A stretch of DNA of 36,714 bases from Thermoplasmata archaeon. GTDB taxonomy: Archaea > Thermoplasmatota > Thermoplasmata > Lutacidiplasmatales > UBA184. This document shows, one piece after another, positions 24,022-32,401 of this stretch. Every line of letters begins with the position of its first letter. The first letter of the stretch is position 1. A model generated the notes under the pieces. It was not told where the DNA came from and did no database searches. It saw nothing but the letters and a program-made list of their open reading frames with translations. The stretch is taken from contig JAKASQ010000007.1 of the NCBI GenBank assembly GCA_021828195.1, forward strand, positions 1 through 36,714. The letters are read 5' to 3'. The translations under genes were made by a program, and so were the position numbers.

Positions 24022-25227
24022 ATGCGCGCAGTGGTCCTTGGAGGGGGCGGCCTGACCGGCCGGTGCACGGTCCGGGACCTGGCCGCGGGTCACCAGTTCG
24101 ACTCGATCGTCGTCGCCGATCTCGATGAGGAACTCGCCCGGGAAGCCGCGCGACGTGCCGGAGCCCCTCGGCGAGTCCGTGCCGAACGGGTCGACGTCCG
24201 CGACGCCGCGGCCCTCGCCGAGCTCCTGGAGGGCGCCTCGGTCTGCGTCAATGCGGTCCAGTACGCGTTCAACCTCGCGGTCATGAACGCCTGCCTTACC
24301 GCGCGGGTCCCCTACCTGGACTTCGGCGGGCTCTTCCATACCACGCGGAGACAACTCGCCCTCGATCCGAAGTTTCGCGAGGTCCAGCTCCTGGCCATCC
24401 CCGGCCTCGGCCAAGTCCCGGGGATCTCGAACGTGCTCGCCATGGCGGCGTGCCGGGATCTGGAGCGCGTCGAGTCGATCCTCATCCGCGATGGCTGGAA
24501 GGACTTCACCGAAAACGGGCCCGAGATCGCGTTCACGTGGTCGCCGAGCACCTTCCTCGATGAAATGGTCCAACCGGCCCTGATCTTCGAGCACGGGGAG
24601 TACCGGGAACAGCCTGCGATGAGCGGGGCCGAGGAGTACGACTTCCCATCCCCCGTGGGTCGCACCCGTGTGTATCGGACCTTGCACTCGGAGGCCGCCA
24701 CACTCCCCGATAGCCTGCGAGCGAAAGGGCTGCGCCATTGCGAATGGAAGGAAGGGGGTCCCGGGATCGATCTCATGCGAACGATGGCTCGGCTCGGGCT
24801 CGGATCCGACCGACCCGTCCAGGTGGGGGATCGGTCAGTCGTGCCCCGCGAATTCCTCGCCGCGTTGCTGAAGCGAGAGGGCCTGCTCGGAGCCCCGCCC
24901 GGAGTGACGATCGAGGATTGGGAGGTTTGCGACATCGAGGTGCACGGCACGCTCAGCGGCCGGCCGGCCGAACGTCACGCGGTCGCACGTTTCCCGCCGC
25001 GACCGGATTGGCATCTCAGCGCTACGGAGTACGCGGTCGGAGTCGCCGGCGCGATCGGCGCGGAGATGATCGCACGCGGAGAGATCACGGGGGTCGGCGT
25101 ACTTCCGCCCGAAGTGTGCGTCCCCGCGCCTCGGTTCCGGCACGAGCTCGCGCGACGCGGGATCGAGACGGTGATTTCTCCCCCCGAGCGAGAGCTCGCC
25201 CCTCGGGACGTCGTTCACCAGCGCTAG
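24022..25227 (+). CDS. Saccharopine dehydrogenase-family NAD(P)-binding protein
   Basis: 401 aa with an N-terminal Rossmann domain (VVLGGGGLTGRCTVRDLA at about 4-21; ASVCVNAVQYAFNLAVMNAC; YLDFGG) and a C-terminal LYS9-type substrate domain (GLGQVPGISNVLAM; WSPSTFLDEMVQPALI). Enzymes of this family reductively join or oxidatively split amino acid adducts, as in lysine (saccharopine) metabolism or carboxyspermidine formation. The exact substrate is not clear; lysine/2-aminoadipate or pyrroline/piperideine chemistry would fit the neighbours. ATG 24022 was chosen since the Rossmann fold starts at once after it; the frame is open further upstream but overlaps the previous gene. It is convergent with the DapA-family gene. 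Confidence 0.83.
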   Translation: MRAVVLGGGGLTGRCTVRDLAAGHQFDSIVVADLDEELAREAARRAGAPRRVRAERVDVRDAAALAELLEGASVCVNAVQYAFNLAVMNACLTARVPYLDFGGLFHTTRRQLALDPKFREVQLLAIPGLGQVPGISNVLAMAACRDLERVESILIRDGWKDFTENGPEIAFTWSPSTFLDEMVQPALIFEHGEYREQPAMSGAEEYDFPSPVGRTRVYRTLHSEAATLPDSLRAKGLRHCEWKEGGPGIDLMRTMARLGLGSDRPVQVGDRSVVPREFLAALLKREGLLGAPPGVTIEDWEVCDIEVHGTLSGRPAERHAVARFPPRPDWHLSATEYAVGVAGAIGAEMIARGEITGVGVLPPEVCVPAPRFRHELARRGIETVISPPERELAPRDVVHQR

Positions 25228-25268
25228 AACTACTCCCGGTGGGATCCACCCTCCGCCGAGGGGCCCTC

Positions 25269-26168
25269 TCAGCTTGCGGGGGCGCTCGGGCGATTCGAGA
25301 GTGTCGCCTGGATCAGTCGGCGGGTCCGATCCAGCTCCGCTGCGTGGAGTTCGAGTCGCGGAGGGCGCACCCGAGAACTTCCCATCCCCACCTCTTGCTG
25401 AACGAGCTTGATCAATTGGACGAACTTCGGATCCGCATCCAGACGGAGTAGCGGCAAGAACCAGCGGTATCGCGCGAGCGCATCGTCTTGCCGTCCCGCG
25501 CGCGACGCTTCGAACAGCTCGACCGATTCTCGAGGGAGCGCGTTGGCAAGCCCGGCCACCCACCCGGACGCCCCGGCGGCCATCCCCTCCAAGATCTGGT
25601 CATCGATCCCGACGAACCGAGCGACGCGGGAACCCAGCCGAACCCCGAGATCGGTGACGCGTCGCACGTCTCCGCTCGACTCCTTCACGGCCACGAGGTT
25701 GGGGTTGTCGCGCGCCAGGGCCTCGACATCGTCGGGTACCACGTCGGTGCCGTAGGCGATCGGGTTGTTGTACAACATGCACGGGAGCCGCGTTGCACGG
25801 AACACCTGCGAGAAGTGGGTGCGCACCTCCCGGGCATCCCCGTGGTAGACATACGGCGGGAGCACCATGAGCCCGCTCGCGCCCCACTCCTCGGCCGCGC
25901 GCGCGAGCCGAGCCGCGTCCGCCGTGGAGTAGGCCGAGACCCCGACGAGCACCGGCATGCGGCCGGCAGCGCGCATCGCGCTCTTGACGATCCGCATCTT
26001 CTCCTCCGCGGTGAGCGCGGGCGCCTCTCCGAGCGAGCCGAGCACGACCACACCCGCGCACCCGGAATCGAGCAGCCATCGAACGTGCCTCTCGAAAAAG
26101 GGCAGATCGACCTCCAACGACGGATCGAATGGGGTCGTGAGGGCCGGCCAGACACCACTCCACGTCAT
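25269..26168 (-). CDS. DapA-family aldolase/deaminase, probable pyrroline-4-hydroxy-2-carboxylate deaminase
   Basis: TIM-barrel class I enzyme of the dihydrodipicolinate synthase/N-acetylneuraminate lyase superfamily, 299 aa. Tyr133 (LYNNP) and the Schiff-base Lys162 (VAVKESSGD) are present. Segments WSGVWPALTTPF, VVVLGSLGEAPALT, NNPIAYGTDVVP and RYRWFLPLLRLDADPKFVQL resemble the DapA-like proteins I recall from hydroxyproline gene clusters, where the enzyme converts 1-pyrroline-4-hydroxy-2-carboxylate to 2-oxoglutarate semialdehyde plus ammonia. An alternative is a 2-keto-3-deoxygluconate aldolase. ATG 26168 fits the family start; a frame start at 26198 adds ten residues. It lies 109 bases after the epimerase gene on the same strand. 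Confidence 0.85.
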   Translation of the reverse strand: MTWSGVWPALTTPFDPSLEVDLPFFERHVRWLLDSGCAGVVVLGSLGEAPALTAEEKMRIVKSAMRAAGRMPVLVGVSAYSTADAARLARAAEEWGASGLMVLPPYVYHGDAREVRTHFSQVFRATRLPCMLYNNPIAYGTDVVPDDVEALARDNPNLVAVKESSGDVRRVTDLGVRLGSRVARFVGIDDQILEGMAAGASGWVAGLANALPRESVELFEASRAGRQDDALARYRWFLPLLRLDADPKFVQLIKLVQQEVGMGSSRVRPPRLELHAAELDRTRRLIQATLSNRPSAPAS

Positions 26169-26277
26169 CGACGCACCACTCCTCCCGGGTCCGCCCACGC
26201 ACCGGGGCCGGCCAGATGGAGGTTTCGGCTCTCGGAGCGTTCGAATCCGTTGCCGACCGCGCCGGGTTCCCGAGAGC

Positions 26278-27246
26278 TCACCGTCGTGGACTCCGGATCA
26301 ACGGATCGTCGCGGTCGATGAGAAGTTCCGTTTCACCCGTGACGTAGGCCGAGCCGCGGATCGCCGGGTAGAGGATCCCGTCGCGGCGCACCAGTTGACC
26401 CACGAATCGAGTGCCGAGAACGCTCTCCTGCCGCCAGAGCGCTCCCTCGGCAAGCTTTCCATCAGCGTACAGGCAGGCCATCTTCGCGCTCGTTCCCGTC
26501 CCGCATGGGGAACGATCGTACGCGTCCCCAGGGCAAAGCACGAAATTCCGAGCATCCGTGTCGGGTCGTTGCGGCGGTCCGGAGAGCTCGACGTGGTCGA
26601 TCTCCGCACCATCAGCCCCGGTGACGCCCGCTCGGTGCAGCTCCCGTCGGATGGCGACGGTCCGGTCCGTGAGGGCGGGCACGTCGGCGAGCCCCAGCTC
26701 GACGGTCGGCTCGGCGACGAGGAAGAACCAGTTCCCGCCCCATGCGACGTCGCCGCGGACCCGTCCGTACCCTGGGACGTCGAGCTCGACGTCCTTGCGA
26801 TAGCGGTAGCTCGCGACGTTGGTGAACGTCACGTCGTGAGCGTTGTGCAGCTCGGCAGAGACCACGCCGACCGGCGTCTCGAGCCGGTAGGTTCCCGGGG
26901 CGGCGATCCGGCCCAGGTGGTGGAGGGTAACGAACACTCCGATCGTACCGTGCCCGCACATCCCGAGGTACCCGACATTGTTGAAGAAAACCACACCCGT
27001 CGTGACCGGAGCGACCGGTGCGCAGAGGAGCGCCCCGACGGCGATGGGCGAGCCCCTCGGCTCGTCTACGATGAGCCGACGAACGTCGTCGTGAAAGATC
27101 CGGAAGCGCTCGACCCGGCTCGCGAGCGATCCGCTCCCGAGATCGGGCCCCCCGGAGAGGACGACGCGGGTCGGCTCCCCTTCGGTGTGGCTGTCGATCA
27201 CCTGGATCCGCCCGTCGGCGGGTCGTGGATTCCCGTGCGACGCCAT
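26278..27246 (-). CDS. 4-hydroxyproline 2-epimerase (proline racemase family)
   Basis: Interconverts trans-4-hydroxy-L-proline and cis-4-hydroxy-D-proline by a two-base mechanism. Both catalytic cysteines are present: Cys97 in [11 protein letters not shown] and Cys248 in [12 protein letters not shown], so this is not the Thr-containing 3-hydroxyproline dehydratase subtype. Segments [37 protein letters not shown] and [11 protein letters not shown] match the bacterial 4-hydroxyproline epimerases better than proline racemase, though substrate is inference. The product is about 322 aa from ATG 27246; ATG 27282 or GTG 27342 in the same frame would lengthen it. A minus-strand TATA-like ACTATAAGTT at 27392-27401 is upstream. 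The DapA-family gene follows in the same direction. Confidence 0.9.
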   Translation of the reverse strand: MASHGNPRPADGRIQVIDSHTEGEPTRVVLSGGPDLGSGSLASRVERFRIFHDDVRRLIVDEPRGSPIAVGALLCAPVAPVTTGVVFFNNVGYLGMCGHGTIGVFVTLHHLGRIAAPGTYRLETPVGVVSAELHNAHDVTFTNVASYRYRKDVELDVPGYGRVRGDVAWGGNWFFLVAEPTVELGLADVPALTDRTVAIRRELHRAGVTGADGAEIDHVELSGPPQRPDTDARNFVLCPGDAYDRSPCGTGTSAKMACLYADGKLAEGALWRQESVLGTRFVGQLVRRDGILYPAIRGSAYVTGETELLIDRDDPLIRSPRR

Positions 27247-27391
27247 GCGAGCCAAGGGGGCTCGGCCGCCCCAGGAGGCCATGGCGCCCGCGAACGCATC
27301 AACCTTCGGGGCCCCGGAGACCGGCCCACGCGGGGACCCCACTCGGCAGGTGAAGGGTTACCCAACCGTGTCCGAAGTGGATAATTCGGAG

Positions 27392-27401
27392 AACTTATAG
27401 T
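27392..27401 (-). promoter_or_regulatory. TATA-like box of the epimerase operon
   Basis: ACTATAAGTT on the minus strand; transcription would start near 27370, leaving a leader of roughly 28 bases to GTG 27342 or over 100 bases to ATG 27246. Confidence 0.5.
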
Positions 27402-27568
27402 ACTGTTTTCGAGCGCGAGTTGGCAATACAATCGATATAGAGCCCTTTAACTTAACACGCGTGAAAATGTATTATAACGTACATCTTACGTACCACGGAT
27501 TCCGTTGGTTCGCTGTCTATATATACGGTCCTCCGGCTCGATGAGGCAGTTACGGAGATGAAATTCTC
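27402..27568. promoter_or_regulatory. AT-rich divergent promoter region with inverted repeat
   Basis: The intergenic segment between the epimerase and the HemL-like gene is strikingly AT-rich for this genome. It has TATTATAA at 27470-27477, a perfect inverted repeat ACGTA-CATCT-TACGT at 27477-27491 and a strong TATA box TCTATATATAC at 27516-27526, centred about 47 bp before ATG 27569. GGAG at 27554-27557 lies 11 bases before that ATG, so this gene has a short leader and ribosome binding site. The inverted repeat is a candidate operator for the divergent pair. Confidence 0.55.
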
Positions 27569-29173
27569 ATGGCGGAATCGGAGACCGCCCCAACTCCCCT
27601 GCCCCGAGCCCCGGGCGACCGTCCAGGCGCGGATGGCCGACCGGTCCGGGAACTGCCGGCGGGCCTGAAGGCAGAGGGCGCCGCGCAGCCCCCCATCGCC
27701 TCTACGGAGAACGTCGCCGCGACCGATGCGCGGAAAGAGGAGCTGTCGCGAGAGGCCAAGAAGGATCCGACCTCCGCGCCCCTAGTCGTCGAGGCCGAAG
27801 CCCCTCCGGAACTGCCGATCCCGATCGCACGGCTCGTTCCCAAGCTCAAGAAGAGCGCGAAGCTCTTCGCGGAGGGGAAGCTCTACGTTCCGAACGCATC
27901 GAGTTCGATGATCCGGGTCGCCTCCTACGATCCCTGTCCCCCGTTCATCGCTCGCGGGAAGGGCGCCCGCATCTGGGACGAGGATGAGAACGAGTATCTC
28001 GACTTCAACCTCGCGTACGGGTGCCTCATCAACGGGCACGCGCCAGCGGACCAGGTGCGTGCGATCACCGAGCAGGCCGAGAAGGGGATCCACTTTGCTG
28101 CCCCCACCGAGCTCGAGATCGACGTAGCGAAGCAGTTCCGCCGGCTCGTCCCGAGCGCCGAGCGCGTCGCGTTCTGCTCGAACGGTTCCGACGCCACGAT
28201 GAACGCGATCCGAATCGCCCGCGCCGTGACCGGCAAGGATGCCATCCTGAAGTTCGAGGGTCACTATCACGGCCAGCACGACTACGCGCTGATCAGCGCC
28301 GAAGCTCCACCGATCGTGGCGGGCCTGGACGAGTATCCTCGCCCGCTCCCGAACTCCGCCGGGATCCCACCGGGCGTCACGGACTACGTGATGGTCGCGC
28401 AGTACAACAGCATCGTCTCCTTCGAGCGGATGGTCAAGCGCTACCGCGATCGGTTGGCGTGCGTGATCCTGGAACCGATCATGGCGAACGCGGGAGTCAT
28501 CGCGCCGGTCCCGGAGTACCTGAAGCGGATCGTGGAGATCGCGCACCAGAACGAGATCCTGGTCATCTTTGATGAGGTGTTCACCGGATTCCGGGTGGCA
28601 CCCGGAGGCGCGCAGCAGCTCTACGGGGTAGAGCCCGATCTCTCTTGCTGGGCGAAGGCGCTCGGCGGAGGCGTGCCGATCTCGGCGGTCTCAGGGAAGG
28701 CCGAGTACATGGACTCGATCGCGCCGGGCCGGATCTCCTTCGGCGGTACGTACTTTGCGAACAACCTGTCCCTCGCCGGAACGCTCGCGAACCTCAAGCA
28801 CCTCGCGCGTGGAGGAGAGGAATTGTACGCGCGCTTTGGGCACCTCACCAACAAACTCGAGAAAGGCATCGAGCAGGCCGCGCGCGACGCCAAGGTCTCC
28901 GTACTGGTCCAGTCGGTCAACGGGATGCTGCAGTACTTCTTCACCCGCCGCAAGAAGATCCAGAACTACCGGGAGGCGCTCCAGATTGACTGGAACCTCT
29001 ACTTGCGCAACCACCAGCTCCTGCTCGACAAGGGGATCTACACGCATCCGGACAACTACGAGCGGATCACCTTCTCGAGTGCGCACACGGACAAGGACGT
29101 GGAGCGGTTCCTCCAGGCGATCGGAGAGACGTTCACCGAACTCAAGACGCTCCCGCGCGATTACCTGGCGTGA
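27569..29173 (+). CDS. Class III aminotransferase, glutamate-1-semialdehyde aminomutase-like
   Basis: PLP-dependent fold type I enzyme. The catalytic domain starts near residue 95 and carries NASSSMIRVASYDPCPPF, FCSNGSDATMNAIRIAR, FEGHYHGQHDYAL, LVIFDEVFTGFRV and the PLP lysine Lys363 in WAKALGGGVP. The pattern is closest to HemL/GSA-aminomutase-like proteins used as amino-acid transaminases or aminomutases outside heme synthesis. The first ~85 residues are a low-complexity Pro/Ala/Glu extension absent from the family. The gene has its own TATA box and GGAG ribosome site. Its stop codon overlaps the start of a 48-residue reading frame (TGATG). True 5-aminolevulinate synthesis is unlikely given the context, but not excluded. 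Confidence 0.87.
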   Translation: MAESETAPTPLPRAPGDRPGADGRPVRELPAGLKAEGAAQPPIASTENVAATDARKEELSREAKKDPTSAPLVVEAEAPPELPIPIARLVPKLKKSAKLFAEGKLYVPNASSSMIRVASYDPCPPFIARGKGARIWDEDENEYLDFNLAYGCLINGHAPADQVRAITEQAEKGIHFAAPTELEIDVAKQFRRLVPSAERVAFCSNGSDATMNAIRIARAVTGKDAILKFEGHYHGQHDYALISAEAPPIVAGLDEYPRPLPNSAGIPPGVTDYVMVAQYNSIVSFERMVKRYRDRLACVILEPIMANAGVIAPVPEYLKRIVEIAHQNEILVIFDEVFTGFRVAPGGAQQLYGVEPDLSCWAKALGGGVPISAVSGKAEYMDSIAPGRISFGGTYFANNLSLAGTLANLKHLARGGEELYARFGHLTNKLEKGIEQAARDAKVSVLVQSVNGMLQYFFTRRKKIQNYREALQIDWNLYLRNHQLLLDKGIYTHPDNYERITFSSAHTDKDVERFLQAIGETFTELKTLPRDYLA

Positions 29174-29319
29174 TGGCCGCGTGCTCGGCGGCCCGGACGA
29201 TCATCGACGGTGAATGGGTCGACCGGCTCGCCCACCGAACGGTCCTGAGGAACATCGGCGCCGACTTCGCGGGCTCAACGTGGAAGGGATGGCATTACAC
29301 GGTCTGCGGCGATCCGTAG
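29173..29319 (+). CDS. Small protein (48 aa), translationally coupled
   Basis: An ATG at 29173 shares bases with the TGA stop of the HemL-like gene (TGATG) and opens a 48-codon frame ending TAG at 29317-29319, 9 bases before the aldehyde dehydrogenase start. The product has a mixed, protein-like composition with Trp, Tyr and two Cys (TIIDGEWVDRL ... GSTWKGWHYTVCGDP) and no membrane segment. The perfect fit between the two flanking genes and the coupling overlap are the evidence; I recognise no homologue. It could be a small subunit or regulator of the neighbouring aminotransferase or dehydrogenase, or a chance frame. Confidence 0.45.
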   Translation: MAACSAARTIIDGEWVDRLAHRTVLRNIGADFAGSTWKGWHYTVCGDP

Positions 29320-29328
29320 GCAGGTCGC

Positions 29329-30816
29329 ATGATCGAGGGAATGCCGCCGGACGGCCGCGGTCGCCTGTTCATCGCAGGCGAGTGGCGGGCTCCAGCCAGT
29401 GGAGGGTACCGACCCGTGGTCGATCCCTCGACGGGGAGCACGATCGGACAGGCGCCGATCGCTTCTGTGGATGAAGCGCGCGCCGCCGTGGAAGCGGCGG
29501 CGGCGACCGAAGAGAGCTGGGGGGCGGTCGCCGGCCATCAACGAGCGCGCATCCTGCGGGAGATCGCCCAGCGCCTTCGCGCCGATCGGGACCCCCTCGC
29601 TCGCCTGATCGCCTCCGAGGTCGGCAAGCCGATCGCCGAAGCCCGAGTCGAGGTCACCCGGGCGGCGAGCGTCTTCGAGCTCGCGGCCGAGGAGATCCGG
29701 CTACTGGGAGGGAAGAGCTATCCGGCCGACGCCTACGAGTATCCGGTCGGCAACGATCGTCGATTCCTGTTCACCGTCCGGGATCCGATGGGGGTCATCG
29801 TCGCGATCGGCCCGTTCAATTTCCCCCTGAACCTCCTCTGCCACAAGGTCGCTCCGGCGCTGGCTGCTGGGAACCCTGTGGTGGCCAAGCCGACGAGCAG
29901 CGCCCCGTTCACGGCGCTCCGCCTCGCCCAGCACCTCGAAGCGTCGGGGATCCCGCCGGGAGTGTTCAACGTCGTCATTGGCCCGGGCGGTGCGGTCGGC
30001 AGCGCGCTCGTCGAGCATCCCCGCACGCGCCTCGTGACCTTTACCGGCTCGACCGAGGTCGGTAAACAGCTCGCGGAAGCCGCCGGCCGGCACGCGAAAC
30101 GCGTGATCCTCGAGCTCGGCGGGCTCGATCCGTTCATCGTGCTCGACGACGCGAACCTCGACGGGGCGGTCGCGGCCGCCGCGCGAGGCGCGTTCGGATA
30201 TTCGGGCCAGGTCTGTACGGCCTCCAAGCGGTTCCTCGTCCAGGAAGCGGTGGCCGACCGGTTCGGCGCCGCGCTCGCGACGCGGGCCAAAGGGCTCCAC
30301 CTGGGGCCGGCCAGCGAGGAGACCACCGAGCTCGGCCCGCTCATCGACCGGGCCGCGGTCGATCGGGTGGAGCGCATGGTGAAAGACGCCCATCATCGGG
30401 GCGCCGCGGTCCTGACGGGCGGTCGGCGCTCGAACTCCTTTCCGGATGGGAACTTCTTCGAGGCGACGGTGCTCGACTCCGTGCCCGAGGGTGCGGAAGT
30501 CGTGCAGCAGGAGCCGTTCGGCCCGATCGCGCCGATCCTTCGCTTCGAGAAGATCGAGGACGCGATTCGGATCGCCAATGCCACTCCGTACGGACTGCAG
30601 GCCTCCGTCTACACCCGGGATCTCGCGCGGGCGTTCCGTGTAGCGAAGCGGATCCGAGCCGGCTCGGTCCATCTCAATGACCCGACAAACTTGCGCTGGG
30701 ACGCGCTTCCCTTCGGTGGGGTGAAGGAGAGCGGGCTCGGCCGTGAAGGGATCCGTGACGCGATGCTTGAGATGACCGAGGTCAAGCTCATCTCGGTGAA
30801 CTACGCCGACGGTTGA
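29329..30816 (+). CDS. Aldehyde dehydrogenase, probable 2-oxoglutarate-semialdehyde dehydrogenase
   Basis: NAD(P)-dependent ALDH superfamily enzyme of 495 aa. Catalytic elements: Asn164 (PFNFP), Lys187 (VVAKPTS), FTGSTEVGK, Glu262 (LELGG) and the nucleophile Cys296 in GQVCTASKR; the C-terminal QQEPFGPIAPI and FGGVKESGLGREG are typical. The Lys usual after ELGG is Leu here. In hydroxyproline breakdown this enzyme makes 2-oxoglutarate from its semialdehyde. Archaeal glyceraldehyde and lactaldehyde dehydrogenases look similar, so substrate is inferred from context. It starts 9 bases after the small frame behind the HemL-like gene, so an aminotransferase-ALDH operon is likely. Its 3' end overlaps the convergent aminotransferase by 29 bases. 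Confidence 0.9.
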   Translation: MIEGMPPDGRGRLFIAGEWRAPASGGYRPVVDPSTGSTIGQAPIASVDEARAAVEAAAATEESWGAVAGHQRARILREIAQRLRADRDPLARLIASEVGKPIAEARVEVTRAASVFELAAEEIRLLGGKSYPADAYEYPVGNDRRFLFTVRDPMGVIVAIGPFNFPLNLLCHKVAPALAAGNPVVAKPTSSAPFTALRLAQHLEASGIPPGVFNVVIGPGGAVGSALVEHPRTRLVTFTGSTEVGKQLAEAAGRHAKRVILELGGLDPFIVLDDANLDGAVAAAARGAFGYSGQVCTASKRFLVQEAVADRFGAALATRAKGLHLGPASEETTELGPLIDRAAVDRVERMVKDAHHRGAAVLTGGRRSNSFPDGNFFEATVLDSVPEGAEVVQQEPFGPIAPILRFEKIEDAIRIANATPYGLQASVYTRDLARAFRVAKRIRAGSVHLNDPTNLRWDALPFGGVKESGLGREGIRDAMLEMTEVKLISVNYADG

Positions 30817-32299
30817 TCCGTCGGATCGCGGCATCCGAGGCCGTGGGATGGGGTTGGTACGCGACCGGACGTCGAGCGTGAGCCGGAGGCGGCGATAGGC
30901 TCGATCCGTCGGCGGCGGATGCCGTTGCGGGAGGATGGCGGTCGAGGTCTCCGATCGCTTGTTCGAAGATCTCGGTCCCGCGTTCCAGGAGCTCGTCCTC
31001 GATCGTGAGCGGGGCCATGAACCGCAGCACCTGATCGTACGAGCCGGCGGTGTGCATGAGCACCCCGCGGCCGAGCATGCCCATGCGCACCGATTTCGCA
31101 CCCTCGGTCCAGGGGGAGCGCGTGCGGGCATCGCGAACGAACTCCGTGCCGATCATGAAGCCAAGACCCCGCACGTCGCCGATCGCGGGACGGGACGACG
31201 AAATGGAGCGGAACCGCTCGAGCAAGCGAGCACCGCGCGTCCGGGTCCGCTCGATCACGTCCGTTCCGGCGAGGATGCGGAGGACCTCGGTTCCGACCGC
31301 GAGCGCGAGGGGATTCCCTCGATAGGTCCCCAGGTGGAATCCGGGGGGGAGCTCGCGAGCGAGATCCTCGCGGTAGGCGACCAGCGAGAGGGGGATTCCG
31401 CCCCCGATGCTCTTCGCGATGCACAGGATGTCCGGGGTCACCCCGGAGTGTTCCACGGCCCAGAACCGTCCGGTCCGGCCGAGTCCCGTCTGCACTTCGT
31501 CGGCGATGAGCAGGATGTGGTGGCGGTCGCAAAACTCTCGCAAGGAGGGAAGGAAATCGGTTGGCGGGACCACGTACCCTCCTTCGCCGAGGATGGGCTC
31601 GACCAGCACCGAGGAGATCTGATCGATCCCGGAATGCGGATCCGTGACCAGATGCTCCAGATAGCGGATCGTTCCAGCCGCGCCCGTGTCGGCACCGAGG
31701 ACCGGGTGGTACGGGTCGGGGTACGGAACTCGAACGATCGAGCCTCCGTGGAAGGACGTGGTGCGATGGTACCGGCGGCCGCTCGTCAGGTTGACCGCTC
31801 CGCCGTGGACTCCGTGGTACGCCCCGGAAAAGGCGACGGTGCCGGTGCGGCCCTGAGCAAAATCGGCGAGGCTAACGGCCGTCTCGACCGCATCGCCGCC
31901 CGTGACCGTGAAGAGGATCTTCGCATGATTCTTCAATGTCCCCGGTAGATGCGCCTGGAGCTCGCGCAAGAACTCGATCCGTGCCTCGGTCGGGAGTTCG
32001 AGGGCGTGCCAGATCTTGCCGGCCTGAGTGTGGAGGGCCGCTTCGAGGCGAGGGTGGCGGTGGCCGAGGTTGAGGACCGAGATGCCCGCCACCCAGTCGA
32101 TGAACCGGTTGCCGTCAACGTCCTCAATCGTCGCTCCTTGGGCGGAAGCGATCGCAATCGGAAAGTGGCGGGGATAGGAAACCGCCTCGGTCTCGAGTTG
32201 CGCCTGCTCGGCGAGGAGTTCCCGGGAGCGTGGACCCGGGGGGGGATGGAGGATTCGGGGAGCGTCCCGATAGCTCGACCACTCGGCCTCGTGGGTCAT
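30788..32299 (-). CDS. Class III aminotransferase (ornithine/4-aminobutyrate type, archaeal)
   Basis: 503 aa fold type I PLP enzyme. Landmarks: ILHPPPGPRSRELL, DVDGNRFIDWVAGISVLNLG, FTVTGGDAVETAVSLA, LLIADEVQTGLGRTGRFW with Asp268, and the PLP Lys296 in CIAKSIGGGIPLS. The N-terminal PPGP-to-VLNLGH pattern matches the Thermococcales group that includes ornithine omega-aminotransferase and broad-specificity amino-acid racemase, so it may be a transaminase or a racemase. ATG 32299 was chosen because the family's first block follows soon after; the frame is open far upstream but runs antisense to the next gene. A weak TATA-like TGATATG lies about 36 bp ahead. The last ~50 residues are Arg/Pro/Ser-rich and beyond the domain. 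Confidence 0.88.
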   Translation of the reverse strand: MTHEAEWSSYRDAPRILHPPPGPRSRELLAEQAQLETEAVSYPRHFPIAIASAQGATIEDVDGNRFIDWVAGISVLNLGHRHPRLEAALHTQAGKIWHALELPTEARIEFLRELQAHLPGTLKNHAKILFTVTGGDAVETAVSLADFAQGRTGTVAFSGAYHGVHGGAVNLTSGRRYHRTTSFHGGSIVRVPYPDPYHPVLGADTGAAGTIRYLEHLVTDPHSGIDQISSVLVEPILGEGGYVVPPTDFLPSLREFCDRHHILLIADEVQTGLGRTGRFWAVEHSGVTPDILCIAKSIGGGIPLSLVAYREDLARELPPGFHLGTYRGNPLALAVGTEVLRILAGTDVIERTRTRGARLLERFRSISSSRPAIGDVRGLGFMIGTEFVRDARTRSPWTEGAKSVRMGMLGRGVLMHTAGSYDQVLRFMAPLTIEDELLERGTEIFEQAIGDLDRHPPATASAADGSSLSPPPAHARRPVAYQPHPTASDAAIRRINRRRSSPR

Positions 32300-32365
32300 C
32301 GACGTGCTCGCGCGCTCCAGGGCCCTTGCGCATATCACAATACCCGGAGGGTCGGGCGATGGGCC

Positions 32366-32373
32366 CTTATTAG
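32366..32373 (+). promoter_or_regulatory. TATA-like box of the second divergent aminotransferase
   Basis: CTTATTAG centred 33 bp before ATG 32402, supporting that start over the far upstream opening of the frame. Confidence 0.55.
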
Positions 32374-32401
32374 GGGCGGCTCGCTCGCCGAGTCGAGAGC
32401 G

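Noticed and set aside
25269-30816. Reading the DapA-like enzyme, ALDH and glycerate-kinase homologue as a nonphosphorylative Entner-Doudoroff branch
   Set aside because: The DapA-like segments resemble hydroxyproline-cluster proteins, it sits with an epimerase, and the kinase homologue lacks its catalytic residues; kept only as an alternative.
29701-31131. A 476-codon minus-strand open frame antisense to the aldehyde dehydrogenase
   Set aside because: The plus strand encodes a full ALDH with intact catalytic residues; the antisense product is charged low-complexity sequence.
31949-32401. Upstream extension of the taurine-type aminotransferase to 31949
   Set aside because: It overlaps the opposite aminotransferase gene; the TATA-like box at 32366 and family alignment place the start at 32402.
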